The position numbers and the translations under genes were made by a program. A stretch of 25,985 bases of DNA from a virus. Position 1 is the first letter of the stretch. Each line of letters opens with the position of its first letter. The notes under the pieces are model-generated. The model was not told where the DNA came from and ran no database searches. It saw only the letters and a program-made list of their open reading frames with translations. Of this stretch, positions 1 to 7,800 are shown one piece after another. Location: the IMG/VR virus record IMGVR_UViG_3300038961_000046, positions 1 through 25,985 of that record. One strand, given 5' to 3'.

Positions 1-889
1 GCGAAGAGGGAGAAGGCGAAGAAGGAGTCTGAGAAGAAGAAGCAGAAGGAACAGAAGGAGTCTCAGGAGAAGAAAGATTAAGTTGTGGTAAATCGTGTGA
101 ATGAGGTAATATCTTACCAGGAGGTGTTACAACGACAACATCAGCACATATAGAAGCATAAGGACTTTTGGGATGAAACATTATTCCCTGTTTCATAAGT
201 TCACCACAGTTCTTCAAACGGGCTATCTCAAAGTCTAATCGCTTGTTAGCAGTTAATTGACGCTGTTGCTCTATTTGAGTAGTTGCAGCCAATTTACATA
301 ATCTCTGCAATTTCTTATCAAGTGGTAATGATAAAGTAGCAGACAAACCAATATTAAAGTTATTATTAGCAACCATATTAGTCCTAACTGGTTTTTCCCA
401 AATTACCTCTCCAGGATTATCTGGAATACCATCAGGTCCATCTACTTCAACCTCAATCGGCATATCAGCGCCGTCTTCATATGCTCTTACAGTTTCACCA
501 TCTGAATTCGTATAAGTCCTATCGTCATACCAATCTTCCCAAGGATAATTCTTAACCGTTACTGTTTGAGTAGTAGTACGTCCTGTAAAGTCTGTATTAT
601 CGTACTGTGGTTCGTTATATGTCCTCTCAAATGGATCTTTCCATGAATTACTATATTGAATATATGGCGTGAAATTAGCAGTAGGACCCTGACAACTGAT
701 CGCATTACCATATGTGTTGGTAATGTAGGGGCCTTGGAGCACCTGAATTGCTTGATTGGTCACCGAGCCAGAACTATTAGCTATCGGATTGGCAGTAGCT
801 GATACTCCACCTACACTTTCTGCTAATGCAACACCTGGATTAATTACACCTAAAAAAGTTGCTACTATTGCGTAAACGTACTTGTTACG
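1..889 (-). CDS. Exported protein of unknown function, 3' end outside window; start unclear
   Basis: The minus-strand frame is open from about 889 to the window edge, roughly 296 codons without a stop. It begins with a convincing signal peptide: a basic RRNK, a hydrophobic stretch (YVYAIVATFLGVINPG) and an ALA cleavage site. An Asn/Thr/Tyr-rich domain follows, then a conserved-looking segment of charged residues with two Cys (around 270-540), and finally a Ser/Pro-rich tail (SSPETPSVPSASSSQTPSS) at the edge. No ATG, GTG or TTG lies in frame before the signal peptide; the frame is open far upstream, inside the preceding gene, in the -1 phase. The start could be a non-standard codon, a frameshift from the upstream gene, or a sequencing error. 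It is the third consecutive exported protein here. Function not recognised; start placed at the Arg codon only for convenience. Confidence 0.6.
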
Positions 890-1338
890 TCTGTCACGGA
901 CTGGACAGTGGTTACTCTTTGTATGATCGTCTGATTCGTCATTCCGGGTCCAGAATAACTCTGGGTAAACTGAAAACTGCCTCCAGGATTTGATATCGTG
1001 AAGGTTCCTGCGTTCTGTAAATTTAATGAATCGAAGGAACTTGTCATTCCTCCTGTTACTCCGTCTGTTGCTCCTGTCGATCCAACTGAAGGAGTTATCG
1101 TCACCGTTGTTGAGTTGACACCAGGATTCAACGCTGCTCCGTCGTTCTCGACACCTACGCCTGTCACTGTGTATTCCCATCCTGTCCTATAATCAATGGA
1201 ATTAATAGTTTCCGTTACTGTAGATTCAGTTTCGGTATGGCTCGTCATTGAGCCCTGCTGAAAATTTGGAACCACGGGGACCGCCCTAGCAGCAGTCCCT
1301 ACACCAAAAAGCAAGATTAAAGGTATTAACCTTTTCAT
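865..1338 (-). CDS. Exported beta-rich protein, unknown function (157 aa)
   Basis: The protein starts MKRLIPLILLFGVGTAARA, a typical signal peptide with cleavage after ARA, followed by a Thr/Ser/Gly/Val-rich mature part with almost no Lys, as in secreted beta proteins. It resembles the preceding 163-aa protein: both have GT(I/F) followed by a PG-x-SF-x-F block, and both carry a Met-Thr-Ser run near the mature N-terminus. They are probably diverged tandem paralogues. It sits 5 bp after that gene and its last codons overlap the start region of the next exported protein. Function unknown; a role on the virion surface or at the host envelope is inference only. Confidence 0.75.
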   Translation of the reverse strand: MKRLIPLILLFGVGTAARAVPVVPNFQQGSMTSHTETESTVTETINSIDYRTGWEYTVTGVGVENDGAALNPGVNSTTVTITPSVGSTGATDGVTGGMTSSFDSLNLQNAGTFTISNPGGSFQFTQSYSGPGMTNQTIIQRVTTVQSVTDVTSTFTQ

Positions 1339-1343
1339 TGTTC

Positions 1344-1835
1344 TTAGTTGACTTCTAACTCTGTTACAAACTGTCCGGTAGCTGTTGTGCCAGCACCTCC
1401 GGCCGTCACTGTCAATAAACCCTGAGTGGTAACGGTACCAGCTAATGAGCCAGCAGATCCGGCCGCAGTAGACAACTGATTAGAGTATGGTGAGATATCA
1501 CCTACAGCAGGTCCAGTTGTATCAATCGCATCACCTTGAGTAAATGCAGTTGCAAAGCTGAATGACTCACCAGGGTCATCTTGTGTCACAGAAATAGTTC
1601 CAGGACCATAGACACCACTACTAATAGCACCAGCACTAACTGTGTTAGCAGTGGTTCCATCAGTTGTATCTACATTGTTTCCTGAGATACTATACGAGTT
1701 TCCAACTCTCTGCATCGATGTTGCCGCAGCATTAACTGTCAGCTGAACACTAGACGTCATTCGCGACGTAATATCAGCACGGGCTGATGTCGCTCCAAAG
1801 AATAATAATGAAGTAATTAGAAATAATTTCTTCAT
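1344..1835 (-). CDS. Exported beta-rich protein, unknown function (163 aa)
   Basis: The N-terminus MKKLFLITSLLFFGATSARA is a clear signal peptide, with cleavage after ARA. The mature protein is Ser/Thr/Gly/Ala-rich with very few basic residues and contains the motif GTISVTQDDPGESFSF, which parallels GTFTISNPGGSFQF in the next gene. It is the first of three consecutive genes for exported proteins. No Shine-Dalgarno sequence is visible before the ATG, and only weak AT-rich promoter-like sequence lies upstream. The family was not recognised; I describe it as a secreted phage protein with a partner paralogue. Confidence 0.75.
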   Translation of the reverse strand: MKKLFLITSLLFFGATSARADITSRMTSSVQLTVNAAATSMQRVGNSYSISGNNVDTTDGTTANTVSAGAISSGVYGPGTISVTQDDPGESFSFATAFTQGDAIDTTGPAVGDISPYSNQLSTAAGSAGSLAGTVTTQGLLTVTAGGAGTTATGQFVTELEVN

Positions 1836-1888
1836 TCTGATAGAATATTGTTCTTAATATATAGGTACTTTTTCTTGTTAAATGAACA

Positions 1889-2047
1889 TTAAGGACGAAA
1901 TCCCCGATTTTTCCATTTACCAAAATACTCAAATTCCGGTATTTTAGGTTTTTTGATAAATTTACCGTTTTCCACCTTATACCCATAATACTCCAGAACC
2001 TCACTATAGATTTCTGGGGTTAAAACGAATTTATCGTCTTTTTTCAT
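1889..2047 (-). CDS. Small hypothetical protein (52 aa)
   Basis: A 53-codon frame from ATG to TAA reads MKKDDKFVLTPEIYSEVLEY and continues as a Lys/Tyr-rich protein ending RGFRP. It has no membrane segment. It begins 24 bp after the stop of another micro-gene and ends 53 bp before the exported-protein gene, filling an otherwise empty stretch. The composition is protein-like, with acidic and aromatic residues in a plausible amphipathic pattern, and the frame is better than the competing 76-aa frame over the same bases. No family recognised. Confidence 0.55.
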   Translation of the reverse strand: MKKDDKFVLTPEIYSEVLEYYGYKVENGKFIKKPKIPEFEYFGKWKNRGFRP

Positions 2048-2071
2048 ATTTCTAAAAAAGTAATAGAATGC

Positions 2072-2212
2072 CTACGTGTTTTTACTTGCCCAATCCTCGT
2101 ACTCTTTTATTTGCTCTTCTGTCCAGTCTTTCATATAATATTTTCTTAGTGATCCACGCAATAAAGCAACACTAATACCATTAAATGATTTAACTGGTTT
2201 TGGTTTTTTCAT
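2072..2212 (-). CDS. Small hypothetical protein (46 aa)
   Basis: A 47-codon frame begins ATG-AAA-AAA with a good ribosome site (GGGAAG, about 8 bases upstream) directly behind the tRNA gene. The protein is basic at the start (MKKPKPVKSF) and ends with an acidic, Trp-containing helix (MKDWTEEQIKEYEDWASKNT). It lies between the tRNA and the 52-aa gene on the same strand and is probably on the same transcript. Function unknown. Confidence 0.55.
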   Translation of the reverse strand: MKKPKPVKSFNGISVALLRGSLRKYYMKDWTEEQIKEYEDWASKNT

Positions 2213-2233
2213 TTAATTACTTCCCATACGAGA

Positions 2234-2307
2234 TGCCATCTATAGGACTTGAACCTACGACCTGAGCGTTACTAATGCCCTGCTCTACCAATCTGAGCTA
2301 AGATGGC
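2234..2307 (-). tRNA. tRNA, probably Thr with anticodon AGT
   Basis: A 74-base cloverleaf reads on the minus strand. The acceptor stem GCCATCT/AGATGGC is seven perfect pairs with discriminator A. The D stem is GCTC/GAGC with a GG-containing loop. The T arm is GTAGG-TTCAAGT-CCTAT. The anticodon loop is TTAGTAA, giving anticodon AGT (Thr, codon ACT); the loop and the variable region AGGTC match the layout of bacterial tRNA-Thr. The anticodon stem GGGCA/CGCTC has one G-T pair and an A-C mismatch next to the loop. The 3' CCA is not encoded. A34 is unusual for a bacterial Thr tRNA, so the isotype is less certain than the presence of a tRNA. Confidence 0.88.
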
Positions 2308-2315
2308 AGGTGCAA

Positions 2316-2762
2316 TTAACCTCCGTCAACTGCACACCCTAACATAGCACCACCTACGATACCAGTAGGAATTGCCCACCATCTGTCCTTACCACGTGAA
2401 CCAAATCCTGCTAGTCCTCCACCAAGTAATCCACCTGCAATAGTTCCTTCAGAACAATCATTAGTATCTACATCTTCATAAACAGTAACATGTCTACGAT
2501 AAGAAGGATGATGTGGCCTATTAGGATGTCTATGTCCTACATCAGGATTAATGTCAAATTGTGGAGTAGTTTCACAAGGAACCTCAACAGTATCCTTATA
2601 AGACTTTACATACCCAGGGTTATCTTCTGTGCCAGGTACATACTCTTCACGATACTCACTCTTAAAACAAGTACGTTCTTCTGACCAACCAGGTTGGTAA
2701 TCGCCTGCCACTGCTGGAGTGCAGGTACTAAGAGCAACAAGAGCAGCAAGTGCTATTTTCAT
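2316..2762 (-). CDS. Exported glycine-zipper protein (148 aa)
   Basis: The protein begins with a short signal peptide (MKIALAALVALSTCTPAVAG). A hydrophilic middle part contains Cys residues and a His/Arg/Pro-rich stretch (about residues 76-90). It ends with two Gly-rich hydrophobic segments, SEGTIAGGLLGGGLAGFGS and IPTGIVGGAMLGC, which look like the glycine-zipper two-helix hairpin of outer-membrane-associated small proteins. Such a protein would act in the periplasm or envelope of the infected cell. Its start overlaps the previous gene by four bases (ATGA), so the two are translationally coupled. The exact role is unknown; an effect on the host envelope is inference from the domain type. Confidence 0.75.
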   Translation of the reverse strand: MKIALAALVALSTCTPAVAGDYQPGWSEERTCFKSEYREEYVPGTEDNPGYVKSYKDTVEVPCETTPQFDINPDVGHRHPNRPHHPSYRRHVTVYEDVDTNDCSEGTIAGGLLGGGLAGFGSRGKDRWWAIPTGIVGGAMLGCAVDGG

Positions 2763-2965
2763 GACTTTACAGCGGGTTCAGAGTATACAAGGAGGTCTTC
2801 ATCAATTTCATCCAAGACCTCACGGCAGAGTTTCAGAACATCCATAAACTGCTCAGGAGTTTCGCAAGTCACTACCTTTTCTGTACCATCACTACTGTAG
2901 AGATGATAAGTACGTGAAGTGGTGTCCACTACACAACGAGTAAGATAAGCGTCGTCCTCAGGCAT
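2759..2965 (-). CDS. Conserved-looking hypothetical protein (68 aa)
   Basis: A small acidic protein with no signal peptide or membrane segment. The first half is beta-like (RTYHLYSSDGTEKVVTCET) and the second half is a helix (PEQFMDVLKLCREVLDEIDE). It starts at an ATG preceded by AGAAAGAAG and lies just downstream of a good sigma70-type promoter. It overlaps the exported glycine-zipper gene by ATGA, making a two-gene early-type unit. Function not recognised. Confidence 0.65.
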   Translation of the reverse strand: MPEDDAYLTRCVVDTTSRTYHLYSSDGTEKVVTCETPEQFMDVLKLCREVLDEIDEDLLVYSEPAVKS

Positions 2966-2988
2966 AAATGTCTTCTTTCTACTCTTAT

Positions 2989-3017
2989 ATATTACGGCAC
3001 TATGAGAAATCTGTCAA
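2989..3017 (-). promoter_or_regulatory. Sigma70-type promoter for the 68-aa/glycine-zipper gene pair
   Basis: On the minus strand a perfect -35 TTGACA (3012-3017) is followed 17 bases later by TAATAT (2989-2994). Transcription would start about 17 bases before the ATG at 2965. This is a host-polymerase promoter type, expected to be active early in infection. Confidence 0.6.
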
Positions 3018-3035
3018 TTACCCATGTGACAGTTA

Positions 3036-3257
3036 TTATTTTGGTTCAACCTCTATGGTGTAAAAGCAATTAATGTTAGTACCTGACTGAGATCGAATCT
3101 CCACCCAATATCCATAATCAATTGTCTTTACAAATAAATCCTGTGCTACACCAAAGGGTGTCAGATGAACCACCATAGTTTCAGGGTTAATCTTACCAAA
3201 CCATTCGCCAGGAAGGGTAATCTTAGATTGTCCCTCTAACTTTCCGCTAATTTTCAT
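3036..3257 (-). CDS. Free-standing copy of a phage structural C-terminal beta domain (73 aa)
   Basis: This 73-residue protein aligns along its whole length with the C-terminal part (about residues 187-255) of the adjacent 299-aa structural protein. Shared positions include G-x-L, I-x-LP-x-x-W, V-x-L-x-P-x-G, QD-hydrophobic-hydrophobic-VK, S-x-(S/G)G and a closing I-(N/D)-CFY. It has no signal peptide and no other domain. Unlike its relative it sits behind its own host-type promoter and after a 45-bp gap. It may be a duplicated, trimmed domain that assembles with or chaperones its parent, or an independent small protein using the same fold. Function inferred only from the similarity. Confidence 0.7.
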   Translation of the reverse strand: MKISGKLEGQSKITLPGEWFGKINPETMVVHLTPFGVAQDLFVKTIDYGYWVEIRSQSGTNINCFYTIEVEPK

Positions 3258-3278
3258 TACAGTTACACAGATAGAATA

Positions 3279-3306
3279 ATTATATCACAGAATGAAAAGA
3301 AGTCAA
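3279..3306 (-). promoter_or_regulatory. Sigma70-type promoter for the 73-aa gene
   Basis: Minus strand: -35 TTGACT (3301-3306), a 16-base spacer and a perfect -10 TATAAT (3279-3284). The start point would be about 15 bases before the ATG at 3257. The -35 overlaps the last codons of the upstream structural gene, so the 73-aa gene can be expressed independently of the late tail operon. Confidence 0.62.
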
Positions 3307-4202
3307 GCAGTAAATGTATTACGGGGACCTTTATACTGAGGATCGTTATAGTTACCAGTAGTATTTGCATGATTTGGATCTGGATAATCCATCCAACTAC
3401 TACCATCATATTCTACATAAAGTGGATTAACATCCTTTCTCTCTGCATACACATGATAAAAACAATCAATAGGTAACCCACCATTAGACTGAAGATATAT
3501 CTTCTCCTTATCCCATCTCTTCACAATAATATCCTGATGTGAACCAATAGGTTGCAATTGAACTGAAATACTATCTTCATACACTAAATCTTTCCAATAA
3601 TAAGGCAAAACAATCTCTTTCTTATTCCTCAATCTTCCTCTGAAATATACACCAATCTCAGGGCCCTCTATACAAGCATGAACTAATCTATGTCCCTCCC
3701 CTAAGGTAGGGTGCTCCATATTAAATGTCTTACCCTTAGCATCTGCTGTACTAAATCTTATATTCAAATCACCAATGTTTGGATGATCAAAGAAAGCATT
3801 ACCTCCAACATAAAGAACATGTGCTGAAGTACCAGGTGGTACACCAGCATCAGTTGCACTTGGATTTACAGGAGCCTTTACCTTCGGTAAACCATTTGCA
3901 GTATTAGGATTGTCTACATCTACAGTTTGTCCAGCAGAATTAGTTAGCGAAACGCTACCGCCTGCTGGAAGAATAGCTGCGCAACCTTTAACTTTTAATG
4001 CTCTATCTCCCTTTTGTTTTACACTTGTCTCCACCATTAAGGTTGCTTCACCATAACCAAATCCCTCACCACCAATATTAACTACACCATGAGCACCTAT
4101 ACACCCTTGGATTGCATTATTTCCTGCTCCAATAGGTCCTTGTTGATGACAACCAATGATAAGTTGTTTATGAATAAACTGATTACTAAAAGCGTAAGTC
4201 AT
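3303..4202 (-). CDS. Virion structural protein, tail fibre/baseplate type (299 aa)
   Basis: The N-terminal half is Gly-rich and beta-like. The middle contains HPNIGDLNIRFSTADAKGKTF. The C-terminal half holds a recognisable phage structural module: HP-T-L-GEGHRLVHACIEGPE, then VYFRGRL, LPYYW, V-x-L-x-PIG and IDCFYHVYAERKD. In other phages this HP/EGPE/RG/LP/PIG pattern occurs in C-terminal parts of fibre-like and baseplate-attached proteins. The start overlaps the stop of the 202-aa spike-like gene by ATGA, and this is the last gene of the gp5 late operon. I infer a virion component attached at or near the spike or baseplate; whether it binds the receptor cannot be told. Confidence 0.65.
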   Translation of the reverse strand: MTYAFSNQFIHKQLIIGCHQQGPIGAGNNAIQGCIGAHGVVNIGGEGFGYGEATLMVETSVKQKGDRALKVKGCAAILPAGGSVSLTNSAGQTVDVDNPNTANGLPKVKAPVNPSATDAGVPPGTSAHVLYVGGNAFFDHPNIGDLNIRFSTADAKGKTFNMEHPTLGEGHRLVHACIEGPEIGVYFRGRLRNKKEIVLPYYWKDLVYEDSISVQLQPIGSHQDIIVKRWDKEKIYLQSNGGLPIDCFYHVYAERKDVNPLYVEYDGSSWMDYPDPNHANTTGNYNDPQYKGPRNTFTA

Positions 4203-4807
4203 GATATACCTCCAACAGATTGATCATCGTTTCCAAATCCTTTACACTCTGATGGTGCTCCACGTCTATCATCATAAGAAATCATGTTGCAAATCCCTGC
4301 AATAAAATCAACTTCTTTATCTCCCATTAATTTTAACACATTATTACACACAACTTCAACTTTCTTTGGAGAAAATAATTCTACAGTCTCACCTGCCTCA
4401 AAACGAATCTTATTATTAGTTACCAATGTGAAGTTACCTTTATCATCATCTTTATCTGCACATTTAATATTCATATTTCTACATCTTATATCTATATCCC
4501 CATTCTGTACATCAATAACAAGATTACCATTCTCAACCTGCATATTAACTGCACCCTTTTCTAGGTCACAATCCTGTCCTGCTTTAAAATGAAATCCACA
4601 GGGTGCTTCCATAGTGGTTCTACCTTTACGGTGACCACTAGCATCCATAGTAATATAATGACGTGGATCATAATTGTTCTCTAAAAGAACAGCATGTCTT
4701 ACATTATCCTCTGCTACTCCACCAAAAGAAATCCTACCATCAACACTGGATTTACTCCAAGAGAAGACAGTATTCAATCCATATAATCCACAAAAAGGCT
4801 TTCCCAT
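4199..4807 (-). CDS. Spike-like beta-helix structural protein (202 aa)
   Basis: The core (about residues 80-165) consists of short alternating beta strands with regularly placed V/I and N/D/G turns: MQVENGNLVIDVQNGDIDI, then IKCADKDDDKGNFTLVTNN, then IRFEAGETVELFSPKKVEVV. This resembles the triple-stranded beta-helix at the C-terminus of T4 gp5 and of VgrG proteins. The ATG directly abuts the stop of the gp5-like gene, so it is probably a separately encoded extension or partner of the central spike. It has eight Cys, many for a spike. Spike identity is inference from repeat pattern and position. Confidence 0.6.
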   Translation of the reverse strand: MGKPFCGLYGLNTVFSWSKSSVDGRISFGGVAEDNVRHAVLLENNYDPRHYITMDASGHRKGRTTMEAPCGFHFKAGQDCDLEKGAVNMQVENGNLVIDVQNGDIDIRCRNMNIKCADKDDDKGNFTLVTNNKIRFEAGETVELFSPKKVEVVCNNVLKLMGDKEVDFIAGICNMISYDDRRGAPSECKGFGNDDQSVGGIS

Positions 4808-7800
4808 TTAATTTTCTTTAATAAAGATATTCTTACCGACACAATCAATAACCTCAACCATTTTAAGAGGTAAAAGATCCTCATCTGTTGGAAGAGTAAT
4901 ATCCCCATCTGTTGGAAGAGGAAGTACTTCTAATATCGTTTCGATGTCTGCGCCAGCACCGTATTGAGTATTTATTATGACGGGTGGATAATCATCAACT
5001 ATAATATTTGGAACACCAACCTTCACGATTCTACCCTCAGGATCAACTTCAAAGGGAACATCTTCACCACCAATACTAATGTTATCAGTATCTGGATCGT
5101 ATCCAGAACCAGTAGAATTTATAACTGTCTGTTTAGGTTTAACAATCTTAGTATCTGATGTAACAACTGGTTCTGTAGGAGTTTCAGATGGAGCAGTTAT
5201 CTCTCCACCACAAGGAAGATCATATCCTATAGTAGTTGTAGGTCTGAAAGCTGTACGTACCTCATCTACATACTCTCTAGCCCAATCACAATAAGTTGTT
5301 TCTTTCCATATCATTCCTTCATCATCAAAGCGCTCCTCCGCTTCTTCATATATGAACTTCTTCACACATGCCCAAGCTCTAGGTTCTGGTTTCTGATTTA
5401 AATCATACCTATATTTTTTATAGTCCTCTTCAGATAAAGGAACAGTAGTCTTAGGTACTCTCTTCTTCTTAGGTGGTCCACCAACAGGTGCAGCATCTAA
5501 TCTAACAAACTTACCAAGACTAGTCATCAATCCAAAAGCACTATAATTTGGAGAAGAAGACGGTACTATCTCAGGTGGAACCGCTGCTTTCGCTACCTCA
5601 CCCACAGCATCCACAGTACCAGTCATAAAAAATGGTGTATCCGGTGCTGCTTCTTCAAGCATCACAATAGAAGAAGGACCTTTTCCTACCCAAGGAGTGG
5701 GATCCCACATATTTGATGTTCCAGCTGCTGCTTGTGCTGCAGCTATAATTCCAGGGAATAACTTTTCAGTACCTGCCCAGACACCTGCAGCAGTAGAAGA
5801 AGTAATAGGTCCATAAATTCTACCACCTAAAATATCATTGACTACCATAGAAGTACTAGGGGGAACGCTAAATCCAATTGGTATACCAAATATTGGATCT
5901 CTTTGAACACCTAAATCCCATAACCATAATCCTTCCTCTGATATAGTTGCAATTCCTGGAATATCAAGTTTATGATGTGTAAGAGAGGAATCTACTACTT
6001 CTCTAAACTGAATAGTTTGTAGTCCAGTCACTCCCCTCAAATCTAAGTAAACACCAGGTCCATTAAACCCTGGTACTGTTTGAGGAACTATAGTTTCATC
6101 ATGATCACAAGTCTGTCCTAACTTAAGTTTATCAAGCCACTTAAAGTAATCATTAATCCACTTATGAAGTCCAGGTCTATCAACATACATCCTTCCTTGC
6201 TTACCACTCTCACCATACTTGTATGCCCATTCTCTTTCCTTATCACCAAAAGAATTATAAATTTTAACAATCTGTCTCACTAGTTCATTCCTTTCACTGC
6301 CTGGCATATGTCCCCAGTCTTCACCATACTTATCTCCTTTCTCATCTGGTATACCACCTTTAATATCCTCACGATACCATCTTACTTTTTGATAGTCAGC
6401 ATACTCATCCTTAATAATCTCTGGATTACAAGGAAGAGGAGTTCTTATAATCTCTTGAACCTCAGAATTAGTTGCTAGTCCACCACCAATAGCCTGTGCT
6501 TGTTCATCATCATAAGTACAAACTGTAATATACATTTCATATAATCTTCCTGCCTTATCACGACACCTCTTATTAACAGTCTCTCCATTAAACCAATCTT
6601 CAGTACCAGTTACAAATTTAATGCCAATAAGTTTATACCACTTAGTCTTAACTGGATCAGTTTCACCTGCAGCATATGAATAACCCTGTGCAGTACTATA
6701 AACCTCTACCTCATAATCATATATGAAATACCTATAATTATTCTTCTGTAAATTATATGGATCTGCTAATTGCTCAGCATTCAATACAGTATTATGATTG
6801 TAACATCCCCTAAATGTTAAACGAGTTCCATCAGGAATATCTGCTCTCCATGGATCCAAAGTCCTATACTTCTCTCCATTAATATTATATCTCTGCCCTC
6901 CACCACTAACATCAGTATCAGCACCTACTTTTTGTCTAGTCTGTTCCCATGATCTAATTCCAGCAGTACCAAACTTACCAAATTCTTCAATGGGTGTACC
7001 ATTAATAGCACGAAGTTCTTGGTCTCTAAAGAGTTGTAGTATATCTGTATTGCCTTCTAAATTTGCATTCTGATTCAACCAATTACCTGTCTGAAACTCA
7101 AGAATATTACTAATCTTTCTATCAGTAACAGCATCACGTAAACTAAGAATAGGACCAGCACCAAGACGTGAACCATCTGTTACCTTTGCAAATCCTTTAT
7201 ACCCTTTCTTTATATTAACTTGTATTGACTTAATCTTTCCTGGTTTTTTACCAGCACTATTCATTACAGGAAGTTGTCCCCACGTAGGATCATCCAGTAA
7301 CTTCTGCATGTTCTGGCCAATCGCACCGTTCATACGGCTCAGAAAATAACTTTGCTGTCCCCTAGCAGGATCACCCTCAAGGAAGAATCTAATATCAGCA
7401 TCACTATATCCCTGTTCCTTCGCTAACTTATAATCATTTCCCTTACCAAATCCAGGTTTACCAGTACCTTCTGCTCCTTGAGGGCCAGGTATAATTTTCC
7501 CAACACTAGTATCAAAATCATGCATCATTCTAAGTGCTGCATAATTAACAATGTTACTACCTTTAGTATCAGCTAATGGTTCTCCATTAGTTTTAACTGC
7601 ATTGGTAGGAAGCATAGCTGTAGTACCAGCAGGAAAATACACAGTTGAACCTGGTGGCACTTTAATACCAGTACCTGGTTCAAATGAATAGTAATTTCCT
7701 TCCCTATCTTTTACAGTAGTATTACCTTTCTCTGCAAATGTGAATCCATTGCCACCCACACTTCCATCTGGTCTACTCATGTAACCTGTGCCAGGTTCAA

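Noticed and set aside
1774-2004. 76-aa minus-strand frame
   Set aside because: It overlaps both the signal peptide region of the 163-aa gene and the better 52-aa frame, and has no plausible start or composition.
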